Below, one piece after another: positions 8,353 through 17,403 of a DNA stretch of 45,948 bases. The position numbers were made by a program, and so were the translations under genes. Below the pieces are notes generated by a model. It was not told the DNA's origin. It did no database searches and was given only the letters and a program-made list of their open reading frames with translations. The DNA lies in assembly GCA_937996755.1 (NCBI GenBank), contig CALKUS010000053.1, positions 1 to 45,948 of the forward strand. Reading direction: 5' to 3'. Every line of letters starts with the position of its first letter. Position 1 is the stretch's first letter. The DNA is from an uncultured Pseudomonadota bacterium. GTDB lineage: Bacteria > Pseudomonadota > Gammaproteobacteria > Xanthomonadales > Ahniellaceae.

Positions 8353-9798
8353 ATGGTCGTGCGCTCGCTCGCCTGGCTCGCGGTGCTGTTGTTGCCGGCG
8401 CTCGCCGCGGCGGGCGACGTCACGTTGACCGTGAACGGCCGCCCGCATTCCTGGCCGGACACCACACCCGTCACCATCGCGGGCGAGCCGGCGCTGCTCG
8501 GCGACCTCGCTCGCCATCGCAACGGCCTGCAGGCGTTCGCCACCGACCTGCCCGCTGCGGATGCGCCGACCGGCGGCGCGCCGACGCTCGTGTTCGCGTA
8601 CACGCTGATCGGGCCCGTCACGCAGGCCGACCCGCCCGCAGTGCTCGGGCAACCGCTCACGGTCACGGCCGACACCGTGCTCGCGCTGTTCGATTCGCCG
8701 CCGCAGTTCCCGGTCGGGCAGCAGCTCGTGGTGTCCGGGCTGGTCGACGCGAACGGCTCGGTGTACGCGACGCTGGTCGAGCGCCGCCCGGCCCCCGGCA
8801 ACGTGTACCTGCTCGGCGGCTACGTGCAGCAGGTGGACGCGGGCGCGCAGCGCGTGCGCGTCGGCCAGCAGTGGATCGCAACGGCCGGCGTCGACTTCGT
8901 CGATTGCGCGGGCGCGCTGCCCGCGGTCGGCGAGCACCTCGTGCTGCGCGCGAACGCGGTCACGCCGTTTCCGCCGGGCACGCTGCTCGACACCGTGTTC
9001 GACGCGCGCTGCGTGATGCCGGCGCCCGCGGGCACGCCCGGCGCGGTCGGTTTCCTGCAGGGCATCGTCACGAGCACGGGTGCGGCGGGCACGTTCGCGA
9101 TCGGCGCGCTGCAGGTGGCCTGGGACGCGACCACGACGTTCGAATTCGGCGCGGCCGACGACCTCGCGCCCGGCGTCGCCGTCGCGGTCGACGGTGCCTA
9201 CGTCGACGCGACGCATTTCGCGGCGGAGGCGATCGAGTTCGTGCGGCCGGCCGTCCGCTACGAGGCGCCGATGCTGCCGGCCGACGTGGCGCCGGGGCAG
9301 TCGCTGCGGCCCTTCGGCGTCTTGGTGCGCCGCTCGGCGCAGGTGCGCGACGACGACGGCGTGCTCGCCAACGGCCTGGCGCAGCCGCGCCAGGTGGAAG
9401 TGCGCGGCTGGCTCGACGGCACCGGCCAGGCGTACGCGACGCGCGTGCGCACGCGCGGTGCGCCCGATGCCGCCGACGTGGTGCTGCGCGGCCCGGTGCG
9501 CGCGATCGCCGGCGGCACGCTCACCATGGAGGGCCTCGCGGTCGACACCACGGGCGCGACGTTCTTCGACCACGACGAGCAACCGCTCGCGCGCGACGCG
9601 TTCTTCGCGGCGCTCGCGGTGGGCGACGAGGTGGACGTCTCGGGCGCGACGTGGAACGCGACGGCACGCGTGCTTGCCGGCGGCGCCGTCACGCTGATCG
9701 GCAGCGAGCCGGTGCCGCCGCCCCCGGCCGCGATCATGGCCGGCACGGCGGCCGGCTATGCGCTGCCCGAAGCGCTGTTCCGCGACGGCTTCGACTGA
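8353..9798 (+). CDS. Secreted DUF5666-type repeat protein with a DGFD tail
   Basis: This 481-residue protein starts with a clear signal peptide (about 1-21, ALAAAG cleavage region). The mature part is built of repeated all-beta modules with the DUF5666 style: G-x-V/L near each start, a value of an expected constant or variable, then GxxVxVxG. Examples begin near residues 155, 235 and 378. The protein ends in ALFRDGFD*. Similar short tails of the LFxDGFE kind occur on many secreted proteins of Xanthomonadales, which suggests a shared sorting signal, but I cannot verify this here. AAGGA precedes the ATG. Divergent from the OmpR-type regulator at 8230. No enzymatic motif is seen, and the function is unknown. 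Confidence 0.75.
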   Translation: MVVRSLAWLAVLLLPALAAAGDVTLTVNGRPHSWPDTTPVTIAGEPALLGDLARHRNGLQAFATDLPAADAPTGGAPTLVFAYTLIGPVTQADPPAVLGQPLTVTADTVLALFDSPPQFPVGQQLVVSGLVDANGSVYATLVERRPAPGNVYLLGGYVQQVDAGAQRVRVGQQWIATAGVDFVDCAGALPAVGEHLVLRANAVTPFPPGTLLDTVFDARCVMPAPAGTPGAVGFLQGIVTSTGAAGTFAIGALQVAWDATTTFEFGAADDLAPGVAVAVDGAYVDATHFAAEAIEFVRPAVRYEAPMLPADVAPGQSLRPFGVLVRRSAQVRDDDGVLANGLAQPRQVEVRGWLDGTGQAYATRVRTRGAPDAADVVLRGPVRAIAGGTLTMEGLAVDTTGATFFDHDEQPLARDAFFAALAVGDEVDVSGATWNATARVLAGGAVTLIGSEPVPPPPAAIMAGTAAGYALPEALFRDGFD

Positions 9799-9895
9799 CC
9801 CGTTACAACACTTTGCCGATGTGGCCGAGGTGGCCGGCAACCCGCCCGGCCGCCGGTGCAACACTGTCGCCCCCTCCGCGGCGACACTTGCGCCC

Positions 9896-12800
9896 ATGAC
9901 GCCTGAAAACGCCGACAGCGACGCGTTGTTCGCCGGCGGCGGCGAGCTCGGCGCGATGATGCGCGCGTACGACTGGTGCACGACGCCGCTCGGCCCGCCC
10001 GCGAAGTGGCCGCTCAGCCTGCGCACGGCGCTGCGCATACTGCTCACGTCGCGCCAGCCGTTCTGGCTCGGCTGGGGTCCGGAACTGACCTATTTCTACA
10101 ACGACCCCTACAAGTCGATCATCGGCGGCAAGCACCCGTGGGCGCTCGGCAAGCCGTTCGCCGAGGTGTGGCGCGAAATCTGGGACGTGGTCGGCCCGAT
10201 GGCGGCGAACGTCGTCCAGGGCAACGAAGGCACGTACGTCGAGGCGCAGCGCCTCATCATGGAGCGCAACGGCTACCCGGAGGAAACGTATTACACGTAC
10301 TCCTACAGCCCCGTCCCCGACGACGAAGGCAACGTCGCGGGCCTGATCTGCGCGAATACCGACGATACGCAGCGCGTGATCGGCGAACGCCAGCTCGCCA
10401 CGCTGCGCGAGCTCGGCGCCAGCGCGGGCAAGGCGCCCGACGTCGCGAGCGCCTGCCGCATGGTGCTCACGGCGCTCGCGACGAACGCGCGCGACGTGCC
10501 GTTCGCGACGATCCGCATCGCGGGCGACGACGGCCAGCTCGCGACGTTCGATTCGCACGCGGGACTGGCCGGGCTGGCGCTGCCGACGCCCGACGGCAGC
10601 GAGGGCGTGGTGGTCGTCGACGCGCCGTCCGGCGTCGCGTTGCCGACGGGCGCCTGGCCGGTGCCGCCGACACGCATCGCGATCGTCGCGCTCGGCAATC
10701 CCGGTGGCGCTCGCGCGGGCACGCTCGCGCTCGGGCTGAATCCCTACCGCCTGTTCGACGGCAGCTACGCCGCGTTCGTCGAGCTGGTCGCGCGCGAGGC
10801 GTCGGGCAGCATCGCCCATGCCGATGCGTTCGCGCAGGAACGTCGTCGCGCCGAGGCGCTGGCGGCACTCGATCGCGCGAAGACGGCGTTCTTCTCCAAC
10901 GTCAGCCACGAGTTCCGCACGCCGCTCACGCTGATGCTCGGGCCGCTCGAGGAGCTGCTCGCGGAGGCACCGGCGGGCGAACGCGAAGCGCTTGCGCTCG
11001 TGCACCGCAATGCACGCCGCCTGCTGAAGCTGGTGAACGCGCTGCTCGACTTCTCGCGCGTCGAGGCCGGGCGCGCCACGCCGCACTTCCGCGCCGTCGA
11101 CCTGGCACGGCTCACGAGCGGGCTCGCCGAGGCCTTCCGCCCGCTCATGGCGCGCGGCAACCTGCGCTTCGACGTCGATTGCGCGCCGCTGTCGCGGCCG
11201 GTCGCCGTCGACCGCGAGCAATGGGAGAAGATCGTCTTCAACCTGCTCTCGAACGCGTTCAAGTTCACGATCGCGGGCGGCGTCTCCGTGCGCCTGCGCG
11301 AGGACGGCGACGGCGCGTTGCTCGAGGTCGCCGACACCGGGTCCGGCATCGCACCGTCGGAGCTGGAGAAGCTCTTCGAGCGCTTCCACCGCGTGCGCGA
11401 CGCCGGCGGCCGCAGCTTCGAAGGCACCGGCATCGGCCTCGCGCTCGTCCGCGAGCTGGTGACGGCGCACGGCGGCGAGATCGCCGTCGCGAGCGAGCTC
11501 GGGCGCGGCACCACGTTCAGCGTGCGCCTGCCGTTCGCCGCGTCGGACGCGCCCGCGTCCGACGACGGCGACATCGCGACCGATGCGACGCCCTGGCTCG
11601 CGGAGCTGGAATCGGCGGAGCCCGCGCCGCCGGTCGCGATCACGGGCGGCACGCGCCCGAACGTGCTGCTGGTCGACGACAACGCCGACATGCGCGCGTA
11701 CCTGCGCAAGCTGCTGGCGAACGAGTACGAGCTCGACGAAGCGGCCGACGGCGAAGCCGCGCTCGGACGCATCACGGCGCGCCGACCCGACCTCGTGCTC
11801 ACCGACATGATGATGCCGCGCCTCGACGGCGCGGGGCTCATCGCGGCGATCCGCGCCGATCCCACGCTGCATCTCGTGCCGGTGATCGTGCTGTCGGCGC
11901 GCGCCGGCGAGGAAGCGCAGGTCGAGGGGCTGCAGACGGGCGCCGACGACTACCTCGTGAAGCCGTTCAGCGCGCGCGAGCTGAAGGCGCGCGTCGCCGC
12001 GCAGATCGCGCTGTCCAAGCTGCGTCGCGAGCTGGTCGACCACGAGGCGCAGCTGCGCCGCGACGCCGAGCAGGCCTGGCGCCGGGTGCGCGAGAGCGAA
12101 GAGCGCTTCCGCCAGTTCACCGACATCGCGCCGGCCATCCTGTTCGCGACGAACCCCGCGGGCGAGTGCACGTTCGTCTCCGCGGGCTGGCAGGAGTTCA
12201 CCGGCCAGCGCGTGTCGGATGCGTTGCGCTTCGGCTGGCTCGACGCGGTGGTTCCGGCGGATCGCGCCGCGGCGCGCGACGCGTTCACGGCCGCGAATGC
12301 GAAACAGGTGCCGTTCGAGTTCGACTATCGCGTGCGCGGCCGCGACGGCAGCGAGCGCTGGGTGCTCGCGAACGGTCGCCCACGCTTCGACGCGAACGGC
12401 GGGTTCGAGGGCTACATCGGCTCGGTGATCGACGTGCACGCGCGGCGCGAGGCCGAGAATGCGCTGCGCGAGTCCGACAGCCGCAAGACCGAGTTCCTGG
12501 CCACGCTCGCGCACGAGCTGCGCAATCCGCTCGCGCCGCTGAGCAACGGCCTCGAGGTGCTGTCGCGCGCGAAGGGCGCGGCGCACGCGGTGCAGCAGCT
12601 GCTGCCGCCGATGGAGCGCCAGCTGCGCCACCTCGTGCGCCTGGTCGACGACCTGCTCGAAGTGGCGCGCATCACGCGCGGCTCGATCGAGCTGCGCCGC
12701 AGCGTGGTCGCGCTGCTGCCGATCGTGCGCGCCGCGGTCGAGACCAGCCGGCCGCTGCTCGACACGCACCGGCACACGCTGGAGCTGGCGATCGACGCTG

Positions 12801-13594
12801 CCGACGTGCGCGTCGACGGCGACCCGGTGCGCCTGACGCAGATCCTCTCGAACTTGCTGAACAACGCGGCGAAGTACACGCCGGAAGGCGGCGTCGTGCG
12901 CGTACGCGCGAAGCGCGACGACGCGCGCGTGGGCATCGAGGTGAGCGACACCGGCGTCGGCTTCGAGCCGCACGAGGCGCCGCAGCTGTTCGAGATGTTC
13001 GCGCGCGGCGAGCGCTCGGGCCTGCTGCACGCGAAGGGCCTCGGCGTCGGTCTCGCGCTCGCGCAACGCCTCGCGCAGATGCAGGGCGGCGTGATCGAGG
13101 CGGCCAGCGAAGGCCCGGGCGCCGGCGCGCGCTTCACGTTGTGGCTGCCGGTCGTCGATGCCGCGCGCGCGGTGGAGCAGCCCGCGCCGGGTGCCGACGA
13201 AGCGCCGTTGGCCGGGCTGCGCGCGCTCGTGGTCGACGACAACCACGATGCCGGCGACACGCTCGCCATCCTGCTCGGCTCGCTCGGCGCGCGCGCCGAC
13301 GTGACGCGCAGCGGCGGCGAAGCGCTCATGGCCTTCGCGCGCGGGCATCCCGACGTCGTGCTGCTCGACCTCGGCATGCCGTGGATGGACGGCTACGCCG
13401 TCGCGCGCGAGCTGCGCGACCGCTGGCCGGACCACCGCGTGCCGCTCGTCGCCGTCACCGGCTGGGGCCAGGAGGCCGATCGGGCGCGCACGCGCGAAGC
13501 CGGGTTCGACCACCACGTGGTGAAGCCGGTCGACATCGAGCTGCTGCTCGACGTGCTGCGGAAGATTCGCCGGACCGGCCCGGCGAACCCCTGA
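9896..13594 (+). CDS. Hybrid sensor kinase with two kinase modules and two receivers
   Basis: This protein of about 1232 residues has no transmembrane segment and should be cytoplasmic. In order: an N-terminal PAS domain with the LGPPAKWPLSLRTA lead-in (about 28-160), a divergent GAF-like region (about 170-310), HisKA with His338 in NVSHEFRTPL, an ATPase domain, receiver 1 with Asp637 in LTDMMMP, a second PAS (about 735-850), a second HisKA with His873 in LAHELRNPL, a second ATPase domain, and receiver 2 with Asp1158. Two complete kinase modules in one chain suggest an internal phosphorelay. The ATG at 9896 is chosen; extension to 9758 would run into the preceding gene. No output domain is fused, so a separate partner is expected. 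Confidence 0.85.
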   Translation: MTPENADSDALFAGGGELGAMMRAYDWCTTPLGPPAKWPLSLRTALRILLTSRQPFWLGWGPELTYFYNDPYKSIIGGKHPWALGKPFAEVWREIWDVVGPMAANVVQGNEGTYVEAQRLIMERNGYPEETYYTYSYSPVPDDEGNVAGLICANTDDTQRVIGERQLATLRELGASAGKAPDVASACRMVLTALATNARDVPFATIRIAGDDGQLATFDSHAGLAGLALPTPDGSEGVVVVDAPSGVALPTGAWPVPPTRIAIVALGNPGGARAGTLALGLNPYRLFDGSYAAFVELVAREASGSIAHADAFAQERRRAEALAALDRAKTAFFSNVSHEFRTPLTLMLGPLEELLAEAPAGEREALALVHRNARRLLKLVNALLDFSRVEAGRATPHFRAVDLARLTSGLAEAFRPLMARGNLRFDVDCAPLSRPVAVDREQWEKIVFNLLSNAFKFTIAGGVSVRLREDGDGALLEVADTGSGIAPSELEKLFERFHRVRDAGGRSFEGTGIGLALVRELVTAHGGEIAVASELGRGTTFSVRLPFAASDAPASDDGDIATDATPWLAELESAEPAPPVAITGGTRPNVLLVDDNADMRAYLRKLLANEYELDEAADGEAALGRITARRPDLVLTDMMMPRLDGAGLIAAIRADPTLHLVPVIVLSARAGEEAQVEGLQTGADDYLVKPFSARELKARVAAQIALSKLRRELVDHEAQLRRDAEQAWRRVRESEERFRQFTDIAPAILFATNPAGECTFVSAGWQEFTGQRVSDALRFGWLDAVVPADRAAARDAFTAANAKQVPFEFDYRVRGRDGSERWVLANGRPRFDANGGFEGYIGSVIDVHARREAENALRESDSRKTEFLATLAHELRNPLAPLSNGLEVLSRAKGAAHAVQQLLPPMERQLRHLVRLVDDLLEVARITRGSIELRRSVVALLPIVRAAVETSRPLLDTHRHTLELAIDAADVRVDGDPVRLTQILSNLLNNAAKYTPEGGVVRVRAKRDDARVGIEVSDTGVGFEPHEAPQLFEMFARGERSGLLHAKGLGVGLALAQRLAQMQGGVIEAASEGPGAGARFTLWLPVVDAARAVEQPAPGADEAPLAGLRALVVDDNHDAGDTLAILLGSLGARADVTRSGGEALMAFARGHPDVVLLDLGMPWMDGYAVARELRDRWPDHRVPLVAVTGWGQEADRARTREAGFDHHVVKPVDIELLLDVLRKIRRTGPANP

Positions 13595-13617
13595 GCCGCG
13601 GTCGACGCCGCCCGCGG

Positions 13618-13631
13618 TTGACGCGGGTCAA
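13618..13631 (+). promoter_or_regulatory. FNR/DNR box of the HMA-like, hemN, fnr operon
   Basis: TTGAC-GCGG-GTCAA has perfect half sites. Twenty-two nt further lies the -10-like GACCAT (13654-13659). This fits a class II FNR-type promoter with transcription starting near 13666, that is before the ATG at 13688 but after an in-frame ATG at 13658. Confidence 0.85.
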
Positions 13632-13687
13632 GGCAGGCCGGGGCGCGCGGGACGACCATGGCGTCGTTCCCGCGGAGGGCCTTCGCC

Positions 13688-13897
13688 ATGCTGTTCCACG
13701 TCCCCGACCTCGATTTCGAGCGCGATGCGCCGCGCATCGCCGATGCGTTCGCGGCGCGCGATCCCGCCGCGATGGTCGTCGCGGGCGGCGCGCCGGGCAA
13801 CCTGCGCGTGGTGGCGCGGCTCGATGCGCGCCGGATGCTCGCGACGCTGGCCGACGCCGGCTTCGCGGCCGTCCCGGAATGGCAGCTCGTGGCATGA
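13688..13897 (+). CDS. Small HMA-fold protein without the CxxC motif
   Basis: This 69-residue protein has the predicted beta-alpha-beta-beta-alpha-beta order of heavy-metal-associated domains: LFHVPD, a helix at about 12-27, VVAGG, LRVVARLD, a helix at about 51-62, then AAVPEWQL. The metal loop, which would be MTCxxC after the first strand, reads DLDFERDA and has no cysteine at all, so copper(I) binding by the usual motif is not possible. ATG 13688 is preferred over 13658 because GGAGGG precedes it and the predicted transcription start lies between them. Its stop overlaps the hemN start (ATGA). It is the first gene of an FNR-box operon. A related small protein is at 25832. Function unknown. 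Confidence 0.65.
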   Translation: MLFHVPDLDFERDAPRIADAFAARDPAAMVVAGGAPGNLRVVARLDARRMLATLADAGFAAVPEWQLVA

Positions 13898-15285
13898 GCG
13901 CCGCGCCGCAGTTCGACCCCGCGCTCGTCGCGCGCTACGACCAGTCGGGCCCGCGCTACACCTCCTACCCGACGGCGCCGCACTTCCACCCGGGCTTCGA
14001 CGCGCTCGCCTACAAGGCGCACGCGCAGGCCAGCAACGAGGAACCGATTCCGCGCCCGCTGTCGCTGTACGTACACGTGCCGTTCTGCGAAAGCCCGTGC
14101 TTCTACTGCGGCTGCACGCGCATCATCACGCGCGACCACTCGCGCGCCGACACCTACCTCGACCGGCTGCGCCGCGAGATCGCGCTGCAGGGCGAGCTGT
14201 TCGACCGCGACCGTCGCGTCGTGCAGCTGCACCTCGGCGGCGGCACGCCGAACTTCCTCGACGCGCGGCAGATGGCCGCGCTGGTGGGCGCACTCGACAC
14301 GTCGTTCGCGCTCGAGCGCAGCGACACGCGCCAGTTCTCGATCGAGATCGATCCGCGCTACGCGGACGCCGCGGCCATGGACCGGCTCGCCGGTCTCGGC
14401 TTCAACCGCGCCAGCTTCGGGGTGCAGGACCTCGATCCGCGCGTGCAGGCGGCGATCAACCGCATCCAGCCGCTGGAACGGACGCTCGACGTCGTCGCGG
14501 GCGCGCGTGCATCCGGGTTCCGCTCGCTGAGCGTGGACCTGATCTACGGCCTGCCGCTGCAGACGCGCGACGCGTTCGCGCGCACGGTGGCGCAGGTGGC
14601 CGCGTTCCGCCCCGATCGCGTCGCGCTGTATTCGTACGCGCACCTGCCCGACATCTTCAAGGCGCAGAAACAGATCCGCGCGGAGGATTTGCCGAGCCCC
14701 GAGACCAAGCTCGCGCTGTTCGGGGACGCGCTCGCCGCGCTGGGCGCGGCCGGCTACCGCTACATCGGCATGGACCATTTCGCGCTGCCCGGCGACGAGC
14801 TGTCGCGCGCGCAGGACGACGGCACGCTGCAGCGCAACTTCCAGGGCTATTCCACGCACGGCGACTGCGACCTCGTCGGTCTCGGCGTGAGCTCGATCGG
14901 CCGCATCGGCGACGCCTACGCGCAGAACGCGCGCGACCTGGTCGGCTACTACGCGGCGCTCGACAACGGCCGCCTGCCGATCGCGAAAGGGCTCGTGATG
15001 GACGAAGACGACCGCCTGCGCGGCGCGATCATCCAGGCGCTGATGTGCATGGGCACGCTGGACATCCGCGCGTTCGAGGCGCGTCATTCCGTCGTCTTCG
15101 CCAGCCGCTTCGCGGACGCGCTGGAACGCCTCGCGCCGCTGGCATCCGACGGCCTGGTGACGTTGTCGCCCGAGCGCATCGACGTGACGCCGCGCGGCCG
15201 GCTGCTGCTGCGCCCCGTGGCCATGTGCTTCGACGCCTGGCTGGGCCGCGCGGTCGTGCGCCCGCGCTTTTCGCGCGTGATCTGA
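13894..15285 (+). CDS. hemN: Oxygen-independent coproporphyrinogen III oxidase
   Basis: This 463-residue radical SAM enzyme converts coproporphyrinogen III to protoporphyrinogen IX without oxygen, which denitrifiers need for heme in nitrite and NO reductases. The cluster motif C65xxxC69xxC72xC74 (CESPCFYCGC) includes the extra cysteine typical of true HemN as opposed to HemW-like proteins. The GGGTPNFL motif follows at about 112-119, and the N-terminal RYTSYPTAPHF block is characteristic. Length is normal (E. coli HemN is 457). It is translationally coupled to the HMA-like gene upstream and separated by 14 nt from fnr downstream, all behind one FNR box. Confidence 0.95.
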   Translation: MSAAPQFDPALVARYDQSGPRYTSYPTAPHFHPGFDALAYKAHAQASNEEPIPRPLSLYVHVPFCESPCFYCGCTRIITRDHSRADTYLDRLRREIALQGELFDRDRRVVQLHLGGGTPNFLDARQMAALVGALDTSFALERSDTRQFSIEIDPRYADAAAMDRLAGLGFNRASFGVQDLDPRVQAAINRIQPLERTLDVVAGARASGFRSLSVDLIYGLPLQTRDAFARTVAQVAAFRPDRVALYSYAHLPDIFKAQKQIRAEDLPSPETKLALFGDALAALGAAGYRYIGMDHFALPGDELSRAQDDGTLQRNFQGYSTHGDCDLVGLGVSSIGRIGDAYAQNARDLVGYYAALDNGRLPIAKGLVMDEDDRLRGAIIQALMCMGTLDIRAFEARHSVVFASRFADALERLAPLASDGLVTLSPERIDVTPRGRLLLRPVAMCFDAWLGRAVVRPRFSRVI

Positions 15286-15299
15286 GCGACAATCCGCGC

Positions 15300-16043
15300 A
15301 TGGCGAGAGCGCTGCGCGCGGTGGCGGAAGGCGAGGGGGACGAGCTCACGTTCTGCGGGACGTGCGCGTTCGCGCCCGTTTGCCTGCCGAACGGCTACGA
15401 CAAGTTCGCGCTGGCCGAGCTGCACTGCCTGATCGAGCACGTCGGCCCGTTCCCGCCGGGGCACGTGGTGTTCCGCCGCGGCGACGACTTCGGCGCCGTC
15501 TACGCCGTGCGCGCCGGCGCCGTGAAGACCTCGGTGGTCGACGAGCACGGGCGCGAGCAGGTGCTCGGCTTCTACCTGCCGGGCGAGCTCGTGGGGCTCT
15601 CCGGCATCTACCCGGCGCATTATCCCTGCGACGCCGTCGCGCTGGACACGCTGACGCTGTGCCGCTTCTCGTTCCCGGCGATGGCGATGCTCGCGACGCG
15701 CCTGCCGGGGATCCAGCAGCAACTGTTCCGCCTGATGTCGAAGGACATCGGCGACGCGGCGCTGCTGGCCGGCGACTACTCGGCCGACGAGCGCCTCGCC
15801 GCGTTCCTCGTGCGCCTGTCGGAGCGCCACGCCGCGCGCGGCTTCTCGGCCTCGCGCCTGCACCTGGCGATGTCGCGCACCGACATCGCCAACTACCTGC
15901 GGCTCGCGCCGGAGACGGTCAGCCGCGTGTTGCGCCGCTTCGTCGACGACGCACTGATCGCCGTCGACCGGCGCGAGGTCGCGCTCACCGACCTCGACGC
16001 GCTGCGCAAGCTGGCCCGCCCGGTGCTGCGCGACGCCACTTGA
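15300..16043 (+). CDS. fnr: FNR-type oxygen-sensing transcriptional regulator
   Basis: This 247-residue Crp/Fnr protein keeps all four [4Fe-4S] ligand positions: Cys19, Cys22 and Cys28 near the N-terminus and Cys110 in HYPC. E. coli FNR uses Cys20, 23, 29 and 122. A cyclic-nucleotide-fold domain follows, then the dimer helix, then the helix-turn-helix with Glu205, Ser208 and Arg209 (E-xx-SR), the residues that read TTGAT/C half sites. It should bind the ten TTGAC-N4-GTCAA-type boxes in this window when oxygen is absent. It lies in the same operon as hemN, whose promoter has such a box, giving positive feedback. Anr is the equivalent name in pseudomonads. Confidence 0.93.
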   Translation: MARALRAVAEGEGDELTFCGTCAFAPVCLPNGYDKFALAELHCLIEHVGPFPPGHVVFRRGDDFGAVYAVRAGAVKTSVVDEHGREQVLGFYLPGELVGLSGIYPAHYPCDAVALDTLTLCRFSFPAMAMLATRLPGIQQQLFRLMSKDIGDAALLAGDYSADERLAAFLVRLSERHAARGFSASRLHLAMSRTDIANYLRLAPETVSRVLRRFVDDALIAVDRREVALTDLDALRKLARPVLRDAT

Positions 16044-16053
16044 CCTCGGTCAG
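16040..16053 (+). promoter_or_regulatory. FNR/DNR box of the porin gene
   Basis: TTGAC-CTCG-GTCAG overlaps the fnr stop codon. The -10-like GACGAT at 16076-16081 follows after exactly 22 nt, and the predicted start is near 16088, about 30 nt before the porin ATG. Confidence 0.82.
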
Positions 16054-16118
16054 GGCGGGCCGCGCGGCGCGCGGCGACGATGGCTCCCGGATTTCGAACA
16101 GGACCAGGAGCCCCGACC

Positions 16119-17321
16119 ATGACCAGAAAGGCACATCGCTTGCGCCGCGCCGCGCTCGCGCTGGCGCTCGCCGCCACCCTGCCGGCGCACGCCGGCGACA
16201 CCCTCGGCGATGCGTTCGGCGAAGGCACGCCCGTGCTCGACGTGCGCGGCCGTTTCGAGTCCGTCGACGACGATCTGTTCGCGAAGGACGCCGCCGCGCT
16301 CACGCTGCGCGCACGCCTCGGCTTCCGGACCGCGGCGTGGCGCGGCTTCTCGGCGTATGCCGACGTCGAAGGCATCCAGGGCGCGGGCAAGTACAACGAC
16401 AGCGCGAACGGCGAGACGCAGTACCCGACGATCGCCGACCCGGATGGCGAGGAATTGAACGCGCTTTGGCTGGGCTGGCACGCGGGCGAACGCACGAGCG
16501 CGGTGCTCGGCCGTCAGAAGTTCGTGCTCGACAACGCGCGCTGGTTCGGCGACGTCGCGTTCCGCCAGAACCAGCAGACCTTCGATGCGCTCTCGACGTC
16601 GTTCGCCGCGGGCAAGGCGACGATCCGCTACGCGTACCTCGACAAGGTGCATCGCGTGTTCGGCGACGACAACCCGAACCCCTTGCTGCGCGAGTTCGAC
16701 CTCGACGCGCACCTGGTGAACGCGTCGCTGCCGATCGGGCCGGTGACGGCGGTCGGCTACGGCTACTTCGTCGACAACCAGGACCTGCCGCTCACCTCGA
16801 CGGAGACGTTCGGCCTGCGCGCGAGCGCGACGCACGCGCTCACGGCGCCGTGGACGGTCGCGTGGACGGCGGAAGCCGCGCAGCAGTCCGACTGGCGCGA
16901 CGGCGCGCCGGTCGACGAAAGCTACGGCTTCGCCGAAGCGAGCGTCGGCACGCCGGCGCTGCGCGCGAAGCTCGGCTGGGAGCGCCTCGGCGGCAACGGC
17001 GTGCGCGCCGTGCAGACGCCGTTCGCCACGCTGCATGCGTTCAACGGCTTCGCCGATCGATTCCTCACCACGCCGCCGAACGGGTTGATCGACGCGTGGA
17101 TCGGCCTCGGCGGCAAGCTCGGCCCGGGCGACGCCGCGCTGACCTTCCACCGCTTCGACGCCGACCGCGGCGACGCGCACTACGGCAACGAATGGAACGC
17201 CTCCTGGAAGGCGACGTTCGTGCAGCATTGGGACCTCGAGATCGCGGCCGCGCGCTACGGCGCCGACGCGTTCTCGGCCGATTCGACCAAGCTCTGGCTC
17301 TCGCTCGGCTGGCATTACTGA
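16119..17321 (+). CDS. Outer-membrane porin of the alginate-export type
   Basis: This 400-residue protein has a signal peptide (about 1-26, PAHAGD cleavage region) and a mature part rich in alternating aromatic and polar beta-strands ending in an aromatic residue (SLGWHY), as needed for BamA-dependent insertion. Blocks such as LGRQKFVLDNARWFGDVAF and the LDKVHRVFGDDN segment fit the alginate_export/AlgE-like porin family often found beside denitrification genes. It probably carries anions or small organic solutes across the outer membrane; nitrate or nitrite uptake is a guess from context. CAGGAG lies upstream of the ATG at 16119. It has its own FNR box and a single-gene unit before norB. Confidence 0.8.
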   Translation: MTRKAHRLRRAALALALAATLPAHAGDTLGDAFGEGTPVLDVRGRFESVDDDLFAKDAAALTLRARLGFRTAAWRGFSAYADVEGIQGAGKYNDSANGETQYPTIADPDGEELNALWLGWHAGERTSAVLGRQKFVLDNARWFGDVAFRQNQQTFDALSTSFAAGKATIRYAYLDKVHRVFGDDNPNPLLREFDLDAHLVNASLPIGPVTAVGYGYFVDNQDLPLTSTETFGLRASATHALTAPWTVAWTAEAAQQSDWRDGAPVDESYGFAEASVGTPALRAKLGWERLGGNGVRAVQTPFATLHAFNGFADRFLTTPPNGLIDAWIGLGGKLGPGDAALTFHRFDADRGDAHYGNEWNASWKATFVQHWDLEIAAARYGADAFSADSTKLWLSLGWHY

Positions 17322-17328
17322 GCGCGGC

Positions 17329-17342
17329 TTGACCTGAGTCAG
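17329..17342 (+). promoter_or_regulatory. FNR/DNR box of norB
   Basis: TTGAC-CTGA-GTCAG lies 61 nt before the norB ATG. The -10-like GAAGAT is at 17365-17370 after 22 nt. The hexamer coincides with the loop of a long palindrome at 17351-17383. Confidence 0.82.
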
Positions 17343-17350
17343 GGCGGCAC

Positions 17351-17383
17351 GGGTACGTCGGGAAGAAGATTCCCGTCGTACCC
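17351..17383 (+). promoter_or_regulatory. 14-bp inverted repeat over the norB -10 region
   Basis: GGGTACGTCGGGAA (17351-17364) and TTCCCGTCGTACCC (17370-17383) pair at 13 of 14 positions around the 5-nt centre GAAGA. The centre coincides with the predicted -10 element. It may be a repressor operator, possibly NO-responsive, or a leader hairpin if transcription starts further upstream. None of the other FNR-box promoters here carries a palindrome in this place. Confidence 0.6.
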
Positions 17384-17403
17384 GATACGAGGCAAGTGCC
17401 GCC

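Noticed and set aside
9806..9865. CAACACT repeated at 9806 and 9859 before the hybrid kinase
   Set aside because: Two 7-mers 53 nt apart without symmetry; may be chance, and no known factor fits.
9758..9895. Longer N-terminus of the hybrid kinase
   Set aside because: It overlaps the end of the DUF5666-type gene in another frame, and its sequence has no domain character.
13658..13687. Upstream ATG for the HMA-like gene at 13688
   Set aside because: The predicted transcription start (about 13666) lies after this ATG, and the extra residues are not part of the fold.
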